Under the pieces are notes generated by a model. That model had not been told where the DNA came from. It did not search any database and saw nothing but the letters and a program-made list of their open reading frames with translations. A stretch of DNA of 53,516 bases from positions 1-53,516 of the forward strand of contig JAMOUT010000029.1 of the NCBI GenBank assembly GCA_027061995.1. The letters run 5' to 3'. This DNA comes from Candidatus Aminicenantota bacterium (GTDB lineage: Bacteria > Acidobacteriota > Aminicenantia > JAMOAD01). Position 1 is the stretch's first letter; every line of letters starts with the position of its first letter. A program made the position numbers and the translations under genes. Of the stretch, positions 8,820-16,122 are shown piece after piece.

Positions 8820-9536
8820 CTATTCCTTAACTTCAACTTCTATATATAAAATCCTTCCGCAGTTTTCACAAGTGATGATTTTATCGCTTTTCTTTATTTC
8901 AACCAAAATTTGCGGTCTGATTTTCATATAACATTCGGAACAAAAACCATTTTTTACTTTTGATAAAGGGATCCCCCCTTTGCTTTTACCAAGATTCACA
9001 TACAAATTTATATATTCCTCGTCAATCTGAGAGACAACCTTTTCCCTCTTCTCTTGCATCAATTTTAACTCTTTTTCAACTTCTCCCCTCTCCTTATTAA
9101 TTTCCTCCTTCTCTTTCTCATATTTGGTTTTGATTTTCTCCCGTTCCTCTTCCGCTTTCTTTATCTCTTTCTGAATCTCATCGGTTTCAATTAAAGAGGC
9201 GATAACTTTTTCTTCCGCCTCCTCTTTCTTTTTTTCAAGAAATTCTATCTCAGACAACATAGCCGAATATTCTTTATTTGTTTTTATATTATTTAATTCA
9301 CTCTTCTTATTATTGATTTTACCCTTATAATCTTCAACATCAAGCTCAAGTTTATTTCTTATTTTTTGATTATCTTTTAGTTTAATTTTTGCATTTTCGA
9401 CAATTTCAATACTTTCCTTTATTTTTTCGTCTATTTTCGCTATTAATGCTGGAAATTCTTTTAATTTTTTTTCAAATTTAAATATCTCTTTATCTACTTC
9501 CTGGAGTTTTATCAACTCTCCTATCTGATTAATCAA
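8820..9536 (-). CDS. Coiled-coil C4-type zinc-ribbon protein (DUF164/CT398-like)
   Basis: The product has 238 residues. Residues about 10-170 are a long charged, heptad-rich coiled coil; the end carries a zinc ribbon with CSEC and CENC pairs about 25 residues apart. This matches the bacterial zf-RING_7/CT398 family, whose exact role is unsettled (nucleic-acid or RpoN-linked functions have been proposed). The start is TTG at 9536, chosen because AAGGAG lies six bases before it. The ribosome binding site begins only a few bases after the 3' end of the tRNA gene at 9555-9628, on the same strand, so the tRNA promoter may drive this gene and the following lipA and phosphoesterase genes. Confidence 0.85.
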   Translation of the reverse strand: MINQIGELIKLQEVDKEIFKFEKKLKEFPALIAKIDEKIKESIEIVENAKIKLKDNQKIRNKLELDVEDYKGKINNKKSELNNIKTNKEYSAMLSEIEFLEKKKEEAEEKVIASLIETDEIQKEIKKAEEEREKIKTKYEKEKEEINKERGEVEKELKLMQEKREKVVSQIDEEYINLYVNLGKSKGGIPLSKVKNGFCSECYMKIRPQILVEIKKSDKIITCENCGRILYIEVEVKE

Positions 9537-9554
9537 TTTGTTCTCCTTGATAAG

Positions 9555-9628
9555 TGGGCCTGACAGGACTCGAACCTGTGACCGGCCGGTTATGAGCCGG
9601 CTGCTCTAGCCAACTGAGCTACAGGCCC
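9555..9628 (-). tRNA. tRNA with CAU anticodon (tRNA-Ile2 or elongator tRNA-Met)
   Basis: The 74-nt cloverleaf has acceptor stem GGGCCTG/CAGGCCC with discriminator A, D-arm GCTCAGTTGGCTAGAGC, anticodon loop CTCATAA on a GC-rich stem (CCGG/CCGG), and T-loop GGTTCGAGTCC. CCA is not encoded. The anticodon is CAU. The body around the anticodon (AGCAG, CGGCTCATAACCG, CCGGTC) resembles minor tRNA-Ile, whose C34 is modified to lysidine by TilS, more than initiator tRNA. Elongator Met cannot be excluded by eye. Confidence 0.93.
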
Positions 9629-9634
9629 ACCTAT

Positions 9635-9663
9635 TTTATATCAAATTTAATATCATAAGTCAA
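9635..9663 (-). promoter_or_regulatory. Promoter of the CAU tRNA
   Basis: On the minus strand TTGACT (9658-9663), 17 bases, then TATAAA (9635-9640) stand directly before the tRNA 5' end. The -35 box lies immediately after the stop of the C1 peptidase gene. Confidence 0.8.
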
Positions 9664-9664
9664 T

Positions 9665-10969
9665 CTATTTTTTTATGTTTTTGTCAAATCTTTTTAAGAT
9701 ATCTTTTACTGCGTCTTTGTGAACCATTATGGTAAGCATTTTTAATTTCACATAATCTTCCCTGTAGAAATAATAACCTTTGAATTTACCGTGTCTTGAA
9801 CTTCTTGCTGAATCTTTTATTAAGAACCAATCATGCCCCGCAAATCTTTTATATCCGATAAGATGTATCCCGTGGTCATCATTAGTTGTTCCATTATATA
9901 TTCTGAATTCTCGCGAATCCTGATCTATATACTCCTGCGGAATATCAAAAGTGGGGATTATAGCGATGTCTTTCTCTCCGTAATATCCGGGTTCCGAAAC
10001 ATCTCCACCTATTGTCAAAGAATACCCTTTGTTAATAGCTTTCTTTATAATAGAATAAAATACATTCAAAGGAACATTGTAATAATCTTTGCTATGCCAC
10101 CAATTATCGGTAACCCTAAACTCTCCTTGAGTCCAAAAAGGAATCGAAAGCGTTGACATAAAACCAACATAATCATCAGGATTTATTTTTAACACTTTTG
10201 CCAAAAATTGTTTCGGGGAATAAATTTTTCCATTATAATCGAAAGATTTAGGGGGTGCTCCGAGATATTTATTCAAAATAATTTTAATACAAGAGATAAC
10301 CTCTTTTTCATCCCAATAATTATGCTCTTTAATAAATTTCAGATAATCTTTCATCTCTCTGAACATCTTAGAATGATCATGTCTGCCATCTTTTCTTAAA
10401 ACACCTCTATAAATATCTTCGGGAACAACACCGTATTGTTTCCATATTCTTGTTAAAGCATTTGATTCCGAGCCCTCTTCAAAGGCTGAATTACCCCTTG
10501 TTTTAACAAATTCTTTTGCTTTTTCAATATATTCATAATATGCGGTATGCATTTCAGACAACTTTATTTTCCGTTTTGTAAGCCTGTAAATCTCGGATTC
10601 CATAAATGATGTAGCTGAAAAATCCCAACAAGTTCCGGTTAAATACTGGGGAACAGGGGGAAAATGCCACACTTGTTTAAATACTTTCGGAGAAGCGGGT
10701 TTTTTAATTTTAGAAACATCTAATCTTATTATTTTTCTCTCTTCTCTCTCTTTTTTTCTTTTTTCTTTAAATTTTTTAATTATAGCTTGTGTCTTTTTCC
10801 TTGCTTTGGCAGCTTCCTCTTTGTTCTGCTCAATCATCTCTTTAATAACTTTATCGGGGAGATATTTAACATATTTAACTTTGTCCTTTGGTTTTTTTGC
10901 ATAGCCATTACTTGCCAAAAACCCCACGGAAATCAGGACAGCGATAAAGATTGATAAGAGTTTTTTCAT
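9665..10969 (-). CDS. Secreted C1B papain-like peptidase (bleomycin hydrolase/PepC-related)
   Basis: The product has a signal peptide (residues 1-24) and then a strongly basic, helical pro-like segment (about 40-90, rich in K, E and R). The papain-fold domain has the nucleophile C114 in TGTCWDFSATS and the catalytic His, probably H366, in NDDHGIHLIGYKR. The third position, usually Asn in KNSWG, reads KDSAR (Asp386), a substitution worth noting. Total length is 434 residues. By family it is a cysteine peptidase acting on peptides in the periplasm or outside. GGAGG precedes the ATG. It has its own promoter and is followed by the tRNA promoter, so it is probably transcribed alone. Confidence 0.88.
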   Translation of the reverse strand: MKKLLSIFIAVLISVGFLASNGYAKKPKDKVKYVKYLPDKVIKEMIEQNKEEAAKARKKTQAIIKKFKEKRKKEREERKIIRLDVSKIKKPASPKVFKQVWHFPPVPQYLTGTCWDFSATSFMESEIYRLTKRKIKLSEMHTAYYEYIEKAKEFVKTRGNSAFEEGSESNALTRIWKQYGVVPEDIYRGVLRKDGRHDHSKMFREMKDYLKFIKEHNYWDEKEVISCIKIILNKYLGAPPKSFDYNGKIYSPKQFLAKVLKINPDDYVGFMSTLSIPFWTQGEFRVTDNWWHSKDYYNVPLNVFYSIIKKAINKGYSLTIGGDVSEPGYYGEKDIAIIPTFDIPQEYIDQDSREFRIYNGTTNDDHGIHLIGYKRFAGHDWFLIKDSARSSRHGKFKGYYFYREDYVKLKMLTIMVHKDAVKDILKRFDKNIKK

Positions 10970-10998
10970 AATTACCTCCTGTAAATATAATATAGATG

Positions 10999-11027
10999 AT
11001 TATATACAATGAACGGATTTTTATCAA
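10999..11027 (-). promoter_or_regulatory. Promoter of the C1B peptidase gene
   Basis: On the minus strand TTGATA (11022-11027), a 17-base spacer and TATAAT (10999-11004) form a strong sigma-70-type promoter about 30 bases before the ATG. Confidence 0.75.
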
Positions 11028-11141
11028 ATATTTTATTTTGAATTTTCATAGAATAATCCTATGCCATCAAAAAAATGATATTATTTCCAAAAGAATTTTA
11101 CTCAATATTATGATATAATATTTTTTAAAGAGGTATTGTTA

Positions 11142-12719
11142 ATGAAGAAAAGATTTTTAATCCCGGTTATAATGATTTTTTTGCTAACGGTTTTCATGAT
11201 TTACAAAGTTTATTTCATGGAAAGAAACTATAATGTAATCATTTTCACTCTTGATACTACCAGGGCGGATTATATTGATACGGGACAAGGAGCCAAAGCA
11301 AAAACTCCTGTTCTAAAAAATATTGCGAAGAATTCAATAGTTTGTAAGAATGCATATACGGTTATTCCTATAACAATGCCTTCACATACGAGTATTTTCA
11401 CAGGCAGATTACCATATGAAACCGGAGTGTTTAATAACGGGGAAAATTATGAAAAACAATTACCCACCTTAGCAGAGATATTTAAAAAAAAGGGTTATGA
11501 AACAGGAGCGGTTATATCACTCGGCGTTCTACTTAAAGAGCATAAACTTAACAAAGGTTTTGATTATTATTCGGATGATTTTTCATCAGCTTTCCCCTCT
11601 TATTTCCTTAATGCGGAAACCATTACAAAAAGGGGATTATCTCTACTAAAAAAATTTAAAACAAAAAAATTCTTTTTATGGCTTCATTATTCCGACCCGC
11701 ATGAACCCTATGCCCCCCCTTATCTAAAAAGGATGATTCATATATGGTTAAACCAAAAACTCATTGCAATATTTAATCTTTATAATGTTACTCCCATGAC
11801 TGTAAAATTAGATTTGAATAAAGGGAAAAATACTATTTTTTTAACCCGTCTGAAATACCTAAGAGGGTTTTTAGCATATCCGCTAAAAATAAAAGATTTA
11901 AAAATATTAGCAAAAGAGGATACAATAAAATTAAATTTTTATAATACAAAAATTTATAATGATAAGAAACTTTTGTTGTTAAACAATAAATCGTATATAG
12001 AAATTTTTTCCCCGAAAAAACAAACGGTAACAATCTCTTTTAATATGGGACCTAATCTAATCGAGTCTTTTAAAACAAAACTTTACAGGAAAGAAGTGGA
12101 ATATATGGATTATAAAATAGGTGAAATAATAGGCTTTTTAAAAAAGAACAAACTTTATAAAAAGACTGTCTTAATTTTTGTCGGGGACCATGGAGAGGGG
12201 TTGGGAGAATATCGTGGTAATTTCGGACACATCCATTTTTTAAGACCGCAATATATAAAAGTTCCGCTTTTTCTCAAACTACCTTCAAAAAAAAGTATGA
12301 TTGTTAATAATTTGGTATCCACAATAGACATTGCTCCCACTCTATTAAAATATATGAGATTTAAAACTAAACATCTGAATTTTTCAGGAATAAATATATT
12401 TAAAATAAATAGTAAAAGAACTATATTCTCTTATACATACAGGCCGGAATCTTTTTTTAACGGGGTTTCCATAATTCATAATAATTTTCAATTTATTAAA
12501 TATAAAGGGGCTAAATCCTTCGAAGAATTTCTTGACCTTAATAAAAGCAAAGGTTATGTTTTATCCGATAACATTATAAATAATGTAAGATACCTAAATA
12601 TAATAAAAAAAATGAAAAAAACAGCTATACTCAAATTAAGAAAAAGCAAACGAAGATCACAAACCGGAAATTTCTCGGAAGAGACAAAAAAGATTCTTAA
12701 GTCTCTTGGTTATCTATAA
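11142..12719 (+). CDS. Membrane-anchored sulfatase/alkaline-phosphatase superfamily hydrolase
   Basis: The product has an N-terminal membrane anchor (residues about 4-22) and a sulfatase-type domain outside the cytoplasm. Metal-binding motifs are TLDTTRADY, DPHEPYAPP, and GDHGEGLGEY followed by FGHIHF. The nucleophile motif, CxPSR in true sulfatases, reads TMPSH, so a Thr takes the nucleophile place and formylglycine cannot form. This is as in phosphatase or phosphotransferase members of the superfamily. About 125 residues (roughly 200-320) between the DPHEP and EVEYMDYKIG segments form an extra, beta-rich insert. The C terminus (KKILKSLGYL) is typical of this subfamily. ATG 11142 follows AAAGAGGT by seven bases; the TTG two codons upstream is less well placed. 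The substrate is unknown. Confidence 0.85.
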   Translation: MKKRFLIPVIMIFLLTVFMIYKVYFMERNYNVIIFTLDTTRADYIDTGQGAKAKTPVLKNIAKNSIVCKNAYTVIPITMPSHTSIFTGRLPYETGVFNNGENYEKQLPTLAEIFKKKGYETGAVISLGVLLKEHKLNKGFDYYSDDFSSAFPSYFLNAETITKRGLSLLKKFKTKKFFLWLHYSDPHEPYAPPYLKRMIHIWLNQKLIAIFNLYNVTPMTVKLDLNKGKNTIFLTRLKYLRGFLAYPLKIKDLKILAKEDTIKLNFYNTKIYNDKKLLLLNNKSYIEIFSPKKQTVTISFNMGPNLIESFKTKLYRKEVEYMDYKIGEIIGFLKKNKLYKKTVLIFVGDHGEGLGEYRGNFGHIHFLRPQYIKVPLFLKLPSKKSMIVNNLVSTIDIAPTLLKYMRFKTKHLNFSGINIFKINSKRTIFSYTYRPESFFNGVSIIHNNFQFIKYKGAKSFEEFLDLNKSKGYVLSDNIINNVRYLNIIKKMKKTAILKLRKSKRRSQTGNFSEETKKILKSLGYL

Positions 12720-12732
12720 TAATATCAAATTA

Positions 12733-13191
12733 CTATAATAATCCCTCTATTTTTAAAAGATATTTTTTTATATCCAATCCTCCGGTAAATCCCCCCAAAC
12801 CCGTTTTCGATAAAACCCTATGACATGGGATTATAACAGGTAAAGGATTTTTACCGAGAGCGTTTCCAACTGCGCGATATGAATTTTCCCTACCTATCCT
12901 GTCCGCAACAGCTTTATAAGTTATTGTTTTCCCGAAGGGTATCTTATGCGTTTCCTTTAAAACCAGCTTTTCAAACTCAGTTAATCTTATCCCGAATTTA
13001 TAGGGAATATCAGTTAAAGGTTTCCTATGAAAAAAATAGTTTTCAAAAAGTTTTTTTATTTTTTCATTATCCCTTTTTTCCATATTCTTTATTATTTTAT
13101 TATCAAAAGAAGTTTTCACCACTTCTCCATCACACCATACGAAATAAAAATTGAGAGTGTTATCAATTTTCAGATAATCATAGAAACTCAT
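12733..13191 (-). CDS. ogt: Methylated-DNA-[protein]-cysteine S-methyltransferase
   Basis: This 152-residue protein has the O6-alkylguanine repair signature: IPFGKTITYKAVADRIG, RAVGNALGKNP, and the alkyl-acceptor motif IPCHRV, followed by GGFTGGLDIKKYLLKIEG. It removes methyl groups from O6-methylguanine by irreversible transfer to the Cys of PCHR. The N-terminal domain is short, as in Ogt/MGMT without an AdaA part. It starts four bases after the stop of the DUF151 gene and is probably translated from the same transcript. The convergent sulfatase gene ends 13 bases away. Confidence 0.95.
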   Translation of the reverse strand: MSFYDYLKIDNTLNFYFVWCDGEVVKTSFDNKIIKNMEKRDNEKIKKLFENYFFHRKPLTDIPYKFGIRLTEFEKLVLKETHKIPFGKTITYKAVADRIGRENSYRAVGNALGKNPLPVIIPCHRVLSKTGLGGFTGGLDIKKYLLKIEGLL

Positions 13192-13195
13192 TTCC

Positions 13196-13675
13196 CTACA
13201 TTTTATACTTGCCCAATTGTTCGGGATTTAGATCCTCAAGCCATCTTTTCAAATCATCCACATTTTCTATCATGGGATCATTCATCTCCTTTAACAAAGA
13301 GATATCCGCAAAAATTATAGTATTAAACCTCAAAGCAAGCGCCAATGCATCCGAAGGTCGTGAATCCACCTCTATTTCATTATCATTCTCAATATTTCTT
13401 AAAATTATCTTTGCATAATATGTATTATCCTTAAGAGCCGTTATCACTATTTTCGTTATATTATAATTTAGACTTTTCAATATATTTACAAACAAATCAT
13501 AAGTTTGAGGCCTGGGAACCTTAATCCCTTCAAGAGCAAGAACAATACCATTAGCTTCCGCAAAACCTATCCATATAGGCAAAACTCTTTTTCCCGCTTT
13601 TTCTTTAACAATCACAACAGGCATCTTGCTCACGGGATCAACAATAACACTTTCAACAATAACTTCTATATCCAT
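13196..13675 (-). CDS. Bifunctional nuclease family protein (DUF151)
   Basis: The 159-residue sequence matches the DUF151 fold: VLPIWIGFAEANGI near the start, RPQTYDLFVNILKSLN in the middle, and VDSRPSDALALALRF in the second half. The last is the family signature, analogous to DARPSDAIALALR. Plant and bacterial members have been reported to have DNase and RNase activity, but the cellular role in bacteria is not settled. AAGGAGG stands just before the ATG and a strong promoter lies upstream. Coupling with the ogt repair gene suggests, as an inference only, a link to nucleic-acid damage. Confidence 0.9.
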   Translation of the reverse strand: MDIEVIVESVIVDPVSKMPVVIVKEKAGKRVLPIWIGFAEANGIVLALEGIKVPRPQTYDLFVNILKSLNYNITKIVITALKDNTYYAKIILRNIENDNEIEVDSRPSDALALALRFNTIIFADISLLKEMNDPMIENVDDLKRWLEDLNPEQLGKYKM

Positions 13676-13695
13676 CTTTCCTCCTTACAATTAAT

Positions 13696-13723
13696 AATAT
13701 ATTGTTTTTTGAAAGAATGTCAA
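13696..13723 (-). promoter_or_regulatory. Promoter of the DUF151-ogt operon
   Basis: On the minus strand TTGACA (13718-13723), 16 bases, then TATATT (13696-13701). The ribosome binding site and ATG follow within about 20 bases. Confidence 0.7.
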
Positions 13724-13955
13724 TATTTTTTTTCGTAATGAACGAATGAAAAACTCTTTTAAATCAGAATATTATAATATTTTTTATCCAATAAAAGCAA
13801 TAAACAGTCCCTTACGAACCATTAAATATTATTTTACTCAAAGTTTTATTTTTACTGGTTCCTAACTCTTTTTATTGTTTTATTCTCGTTCATGTTTTTT
13901 TAAAAAAAGAGTTATTATCAATCTTTATCCATTCTTTTTTAATTACAAACTATGA

Positions 13956-14162
13956 TTAATTTCGCAGATATTTATACAATATCAGAAATAAAACTCCTAC
14001 AATAAATACTATAATCCCTATATAACGAATTATTTTATCATCAATCATCAATATCTGTTTTGCCACCTCTTTAATCATTTTAGGAGATGCGGTATATATA
14101 ACACTCTCTATAATAAGGGCAAAACCAATACCAAAAATAATTATTTCCCAATTAATATTCAT
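13956..14162 (-). CDS. DUF2065 (YjeT-like) small membrane protein
   Basis: This 68-residue protein has two hydrophobic helices (about 7-24 and 46-64) around a short cytoplasmic loop. The arrangement (GFALIIESVIY, P.....KQI, DDKIIRYIGIIVFIVGV) is that of DUF2065, a small inner-membrane family often found near HflK/HflC genes, of unknown function. No ribosome binding site precedes the ATG. Instead a promoter ends five bases before it, so translation may be leaderless. Confidence 0.8.
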   Translation of the reverse strand: MNINWEIIIFGIGFALIIESVIYTASPKMIKEVAKQILMIDDKIIRYIGIIVFIVGVLFLILYKYLRN

Positions 14163-14167
14163 GGGAA

Positions 14168-14195
14168 ATTATGTCATACCTGATAAAAAAGTCAA
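14168..14195 (-). promoter_or_regulatory. Promoter abutting the DUF2065 start (leaderless candidate)
   Basis: On the minus strand TTGACT (14190-14195), 16 bases, CATAAT (14168-14173), then five bases and the ATG. A start of transcription 6-7 bases past the -10 box would fall on the start codon. Confidence 0.6.
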
Positions 14196-14241
14196 CATTA
14201 ATTCCATTATTACCGGATTATATAAACTATAGAAAACAAGC

Positions 14242-14270
14242 TTGACATAGATGATAGCAATCTCTATAAT
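14242..14270 (+). promoter_or_regulatory. Consensus promoter of the DUF58 operon
   Basis: TTGACA (14242-14247), 17 bases and TATAAT (14265-14270) are a perfect sigma-70 promoter. The ATG of the first gene is only 12 bases after the -10 box, leaving a leader of about five bases and no room for a ribosome binding site. Confidence 0.85.
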
Positions 14271-14281
14271 ATCATACGAAA

Positions 14282-15157
14282 ATGAAGAATAATAATCCTG
14301 AAATTATAAAAAAAGTAAAAAAAATCGAGATAAAAACCAAAAGATTGGTGAACGAGGTTTTCGGCGGAGAATATCAATCCATTTTCAAAGGGCAAGGAAT
14401 AGAATTTTCGGAAGTGAGACCCTACCAATACGGAGATGACAGCAGGCTAATCGATTGGAAAGTTTCCGCAAGACACAATACCCCTTTTGTTAAAGTATTC
14501 AGCGAAACAAGGGAACTTAATATACTGATAATGTTCGATGCATCACATTCAACATATTTTTCGGCTGCAGGAAATAAAAGGGAAATCGCAGGCGAAATTG
14601 CCAGTGTTTTAACTTTCTCTGCACTAAAAAATAATGATAAAACAGGGTTAATCCTTTTTTCGGACGGAGTTGAAAAATTCATCCCCCTTAAAAAAGGGAG
14701 AAAACACTCTTTGAATATTGTAACCCAAGTCTTAACCTTTAATGCTGAAAATCCGAAAACAGATATTGGAAAAGCGATAAGAGAAGTGAATCATTATCTG
14801 AAAAGAAAATCCATTGTTTTTATAATATCGGATTTTTTCACGGATGATTTTCAACACGAGCTTAAGATTCTATCAAGAAAACATGATGTAATCGGTATTA
14901 TGATTAATGATGATTTTGAAGAAAATATAATTGAAAAAGGGATAATCCCTGTAAAAGATATTGAAACAGGGGAAACTTTTTTTATCAACGGGAAAAAATA
15001 CAAATTATCTTATCGGGAAAATTATAAGACTCATAAAAACAAAATAAAAGAGATTTTTAAAAACAGCGGAACCGATCTTATAATGCTTAAAAGTTCGGAA
15101 GACTATTATCCATTGTTATTTAAATTTTTTAAAATGAGGGAAAAAAGATTCAGATGA
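14282..15157 (+). CDS. DUF58 domain protein (von Willebrand A-like)
   Basis: This 291-residue protein without membrane segments has the DUF58 hallmark: VNEVFGGEYQSIFKGQG, then EFSEVRPYQYGDDSRLIDWK, then ARHNTPFVK. A von Willebrand A-like fold follows, beginning LIMFDASHS. Members usually act with a MoxR AAA+ ATPase and BatA/BatD-type membrane proteins in metal-protein maturation or stress tolerance. No moxR is seen next to it here. The MIDAS motif (DxSxS) is present as DASHS. It begins at the first ATG after a consensus promoter with no ribosome binding site. The next gene overlaps it by four bases (ATGA). Confidence 0.88.
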   Translation: MKNNNPEIIKKVKKIEIKTKRLVNEVFGGEYQSIFKGQGIEFSEVRPYQYGDDSRLIDWKVSARHNTPFVKVFSETRELNILIMFDASHSTYFSAAGNKREIAGEIASVLTFSALKNNDKTGLILFSDGVEKFIPLKKGRKHSLNIVTQVLTFNAENPKTDIGKAIREVNHYLKRKSIVFIISDFFTDDFQHELKILSRKHDVIGIMINDDFEENIIEKGIIPVKDIETGETFFINGKKYKLSYRENYKTHKNKIKEIFKNSGTDLIMLKSSEDYYPLLFKFFKMREKRFR

Positions 15158-16086
15158 TAAAAAAAGCAAGCTTTATACTCACTTTTATCTTCACCGTTAA
15201 TTTTTTGTTCGGAGCCGATATATTGGAACAAAAAATAATAAACATGAAAAAAGCTTATACCATAGGTGATATCATAGAATATAAATTAAAAATAAAAACA
15301 GACGGACAGAAATATAAAATCGAGGAATCTCAAATAAAGGATATTGAGATTATTAATAGAAAAGATAATATAAAAAGGGATATATTAATAATATACAGAA
15401 AATATCAATTATTCAATACAAATATAAAAAATTTGCCGGATATAATCCTTATAAATGATAAAGGGGAAAAACAAACCATAAAAGGACTAAAGATTAATAT
15501 TAAGTCTGTTTTATCTCATAAATCAAATAAAATGGAGGATATAATCCCCCCCATGAAAGGGTTGAAGACAGGATACTCCCCTATCCCATTGATTATAACA
15601 GTATTTATATTCTTAATTATATTAATTCTTATTTATCTTTTATATAAAAAAATAAAAAACAGAAAGAAGAAAATCAAAACCCCTGAAAAAATTTGGGAGA
15701 AGAAGATCGATCCTCTCGAATATCTTAAAGATAGATGGGCAAAAATTGATATAAACGGATATTTAAAGCAAGGAAAAGAAAAGGAGTTGTTTTACGAACT
15801 TTCCGAAATACTAAAAACTTTTCTTTCAATTTATTATAAAAAAAATTATATTGATATGACAAGTAAAGAACTTATCAATTCATTTGAGAAAGAGCCCCAC
15901 TCGGAATTATCGGAAGATATCTCAAAATTTCTCGAACAAGCGGATCTGATAAAATTCGCAAAAAAAATACCCGAAAAAGAGGAGGAAATAAAATACACGG
16001 AATCATTTTTCAATAAATTAATCAAATATTATGAAGATATCAGAGAAAAGGAGAAACTAATCAATAATATTGACCATACAGGTTAA
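15154..16086 (+). CDS. BatD/DUF4381-like membrane protein
   Basis: The product has a signal peptide (about 1-20, ending LFGA), a beta-rich exported part of about 120 residues, one transmembrane helix (about 146-167), and a charged cytoplasmic tail of about 140 residues. The tail holds a helical domain with KDRWAKIDINGYLKQGK and YYKKNYIDMTSKEL. This topology and the position after a DUF58 gene match BatD or DUF4381 proteins of MoxR operons. The assignment rests on topology, context and weak tail similarity. It overlaps DUF58 by ATGA and must be co-translated with it. Confidence 0.6.
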   Translation: MIKKASFILTFIFTVNFLFGADILEQKIINMKKAYTIGDIIEYKLKIKTDGQKYKIEESQIKDIEIINRKDNIKRDILIIYRKYQLFNTNIKNLPDIILINDKGEKQTIKGLKINIKSVLSHKSNKMEDIIPPMKGLKTGYSPIPLIITVFIFLIILILIYLLYKKIKNRKKKIKTPEKIWEKKIDPLEYLKDRWAKIDINGYLKQGKEKELFYELSEILKTFLSIYYKKNYIDMTSKELINSFEKEPHSELSEDISKFLEQADLIKFAKKIPEKEEEIKYTESFFNKLIKYYEDIREKEKLINNIDHTG

Positions 16087-16122
16087 AAAGTTTATAATTT
16101 AAAAAATGGAAAAGGATAAAAG

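Noticed and set aside
13863-13914. 11-bp inverted repeat (TAACTCTTTTT / AAAAAGAGTTA) as a terminator
   Set aside because: The 30-base loop and AT-only inner palindrome make a weak structure, and the T runs are within the arms; may be chance in AT-rich DNA.
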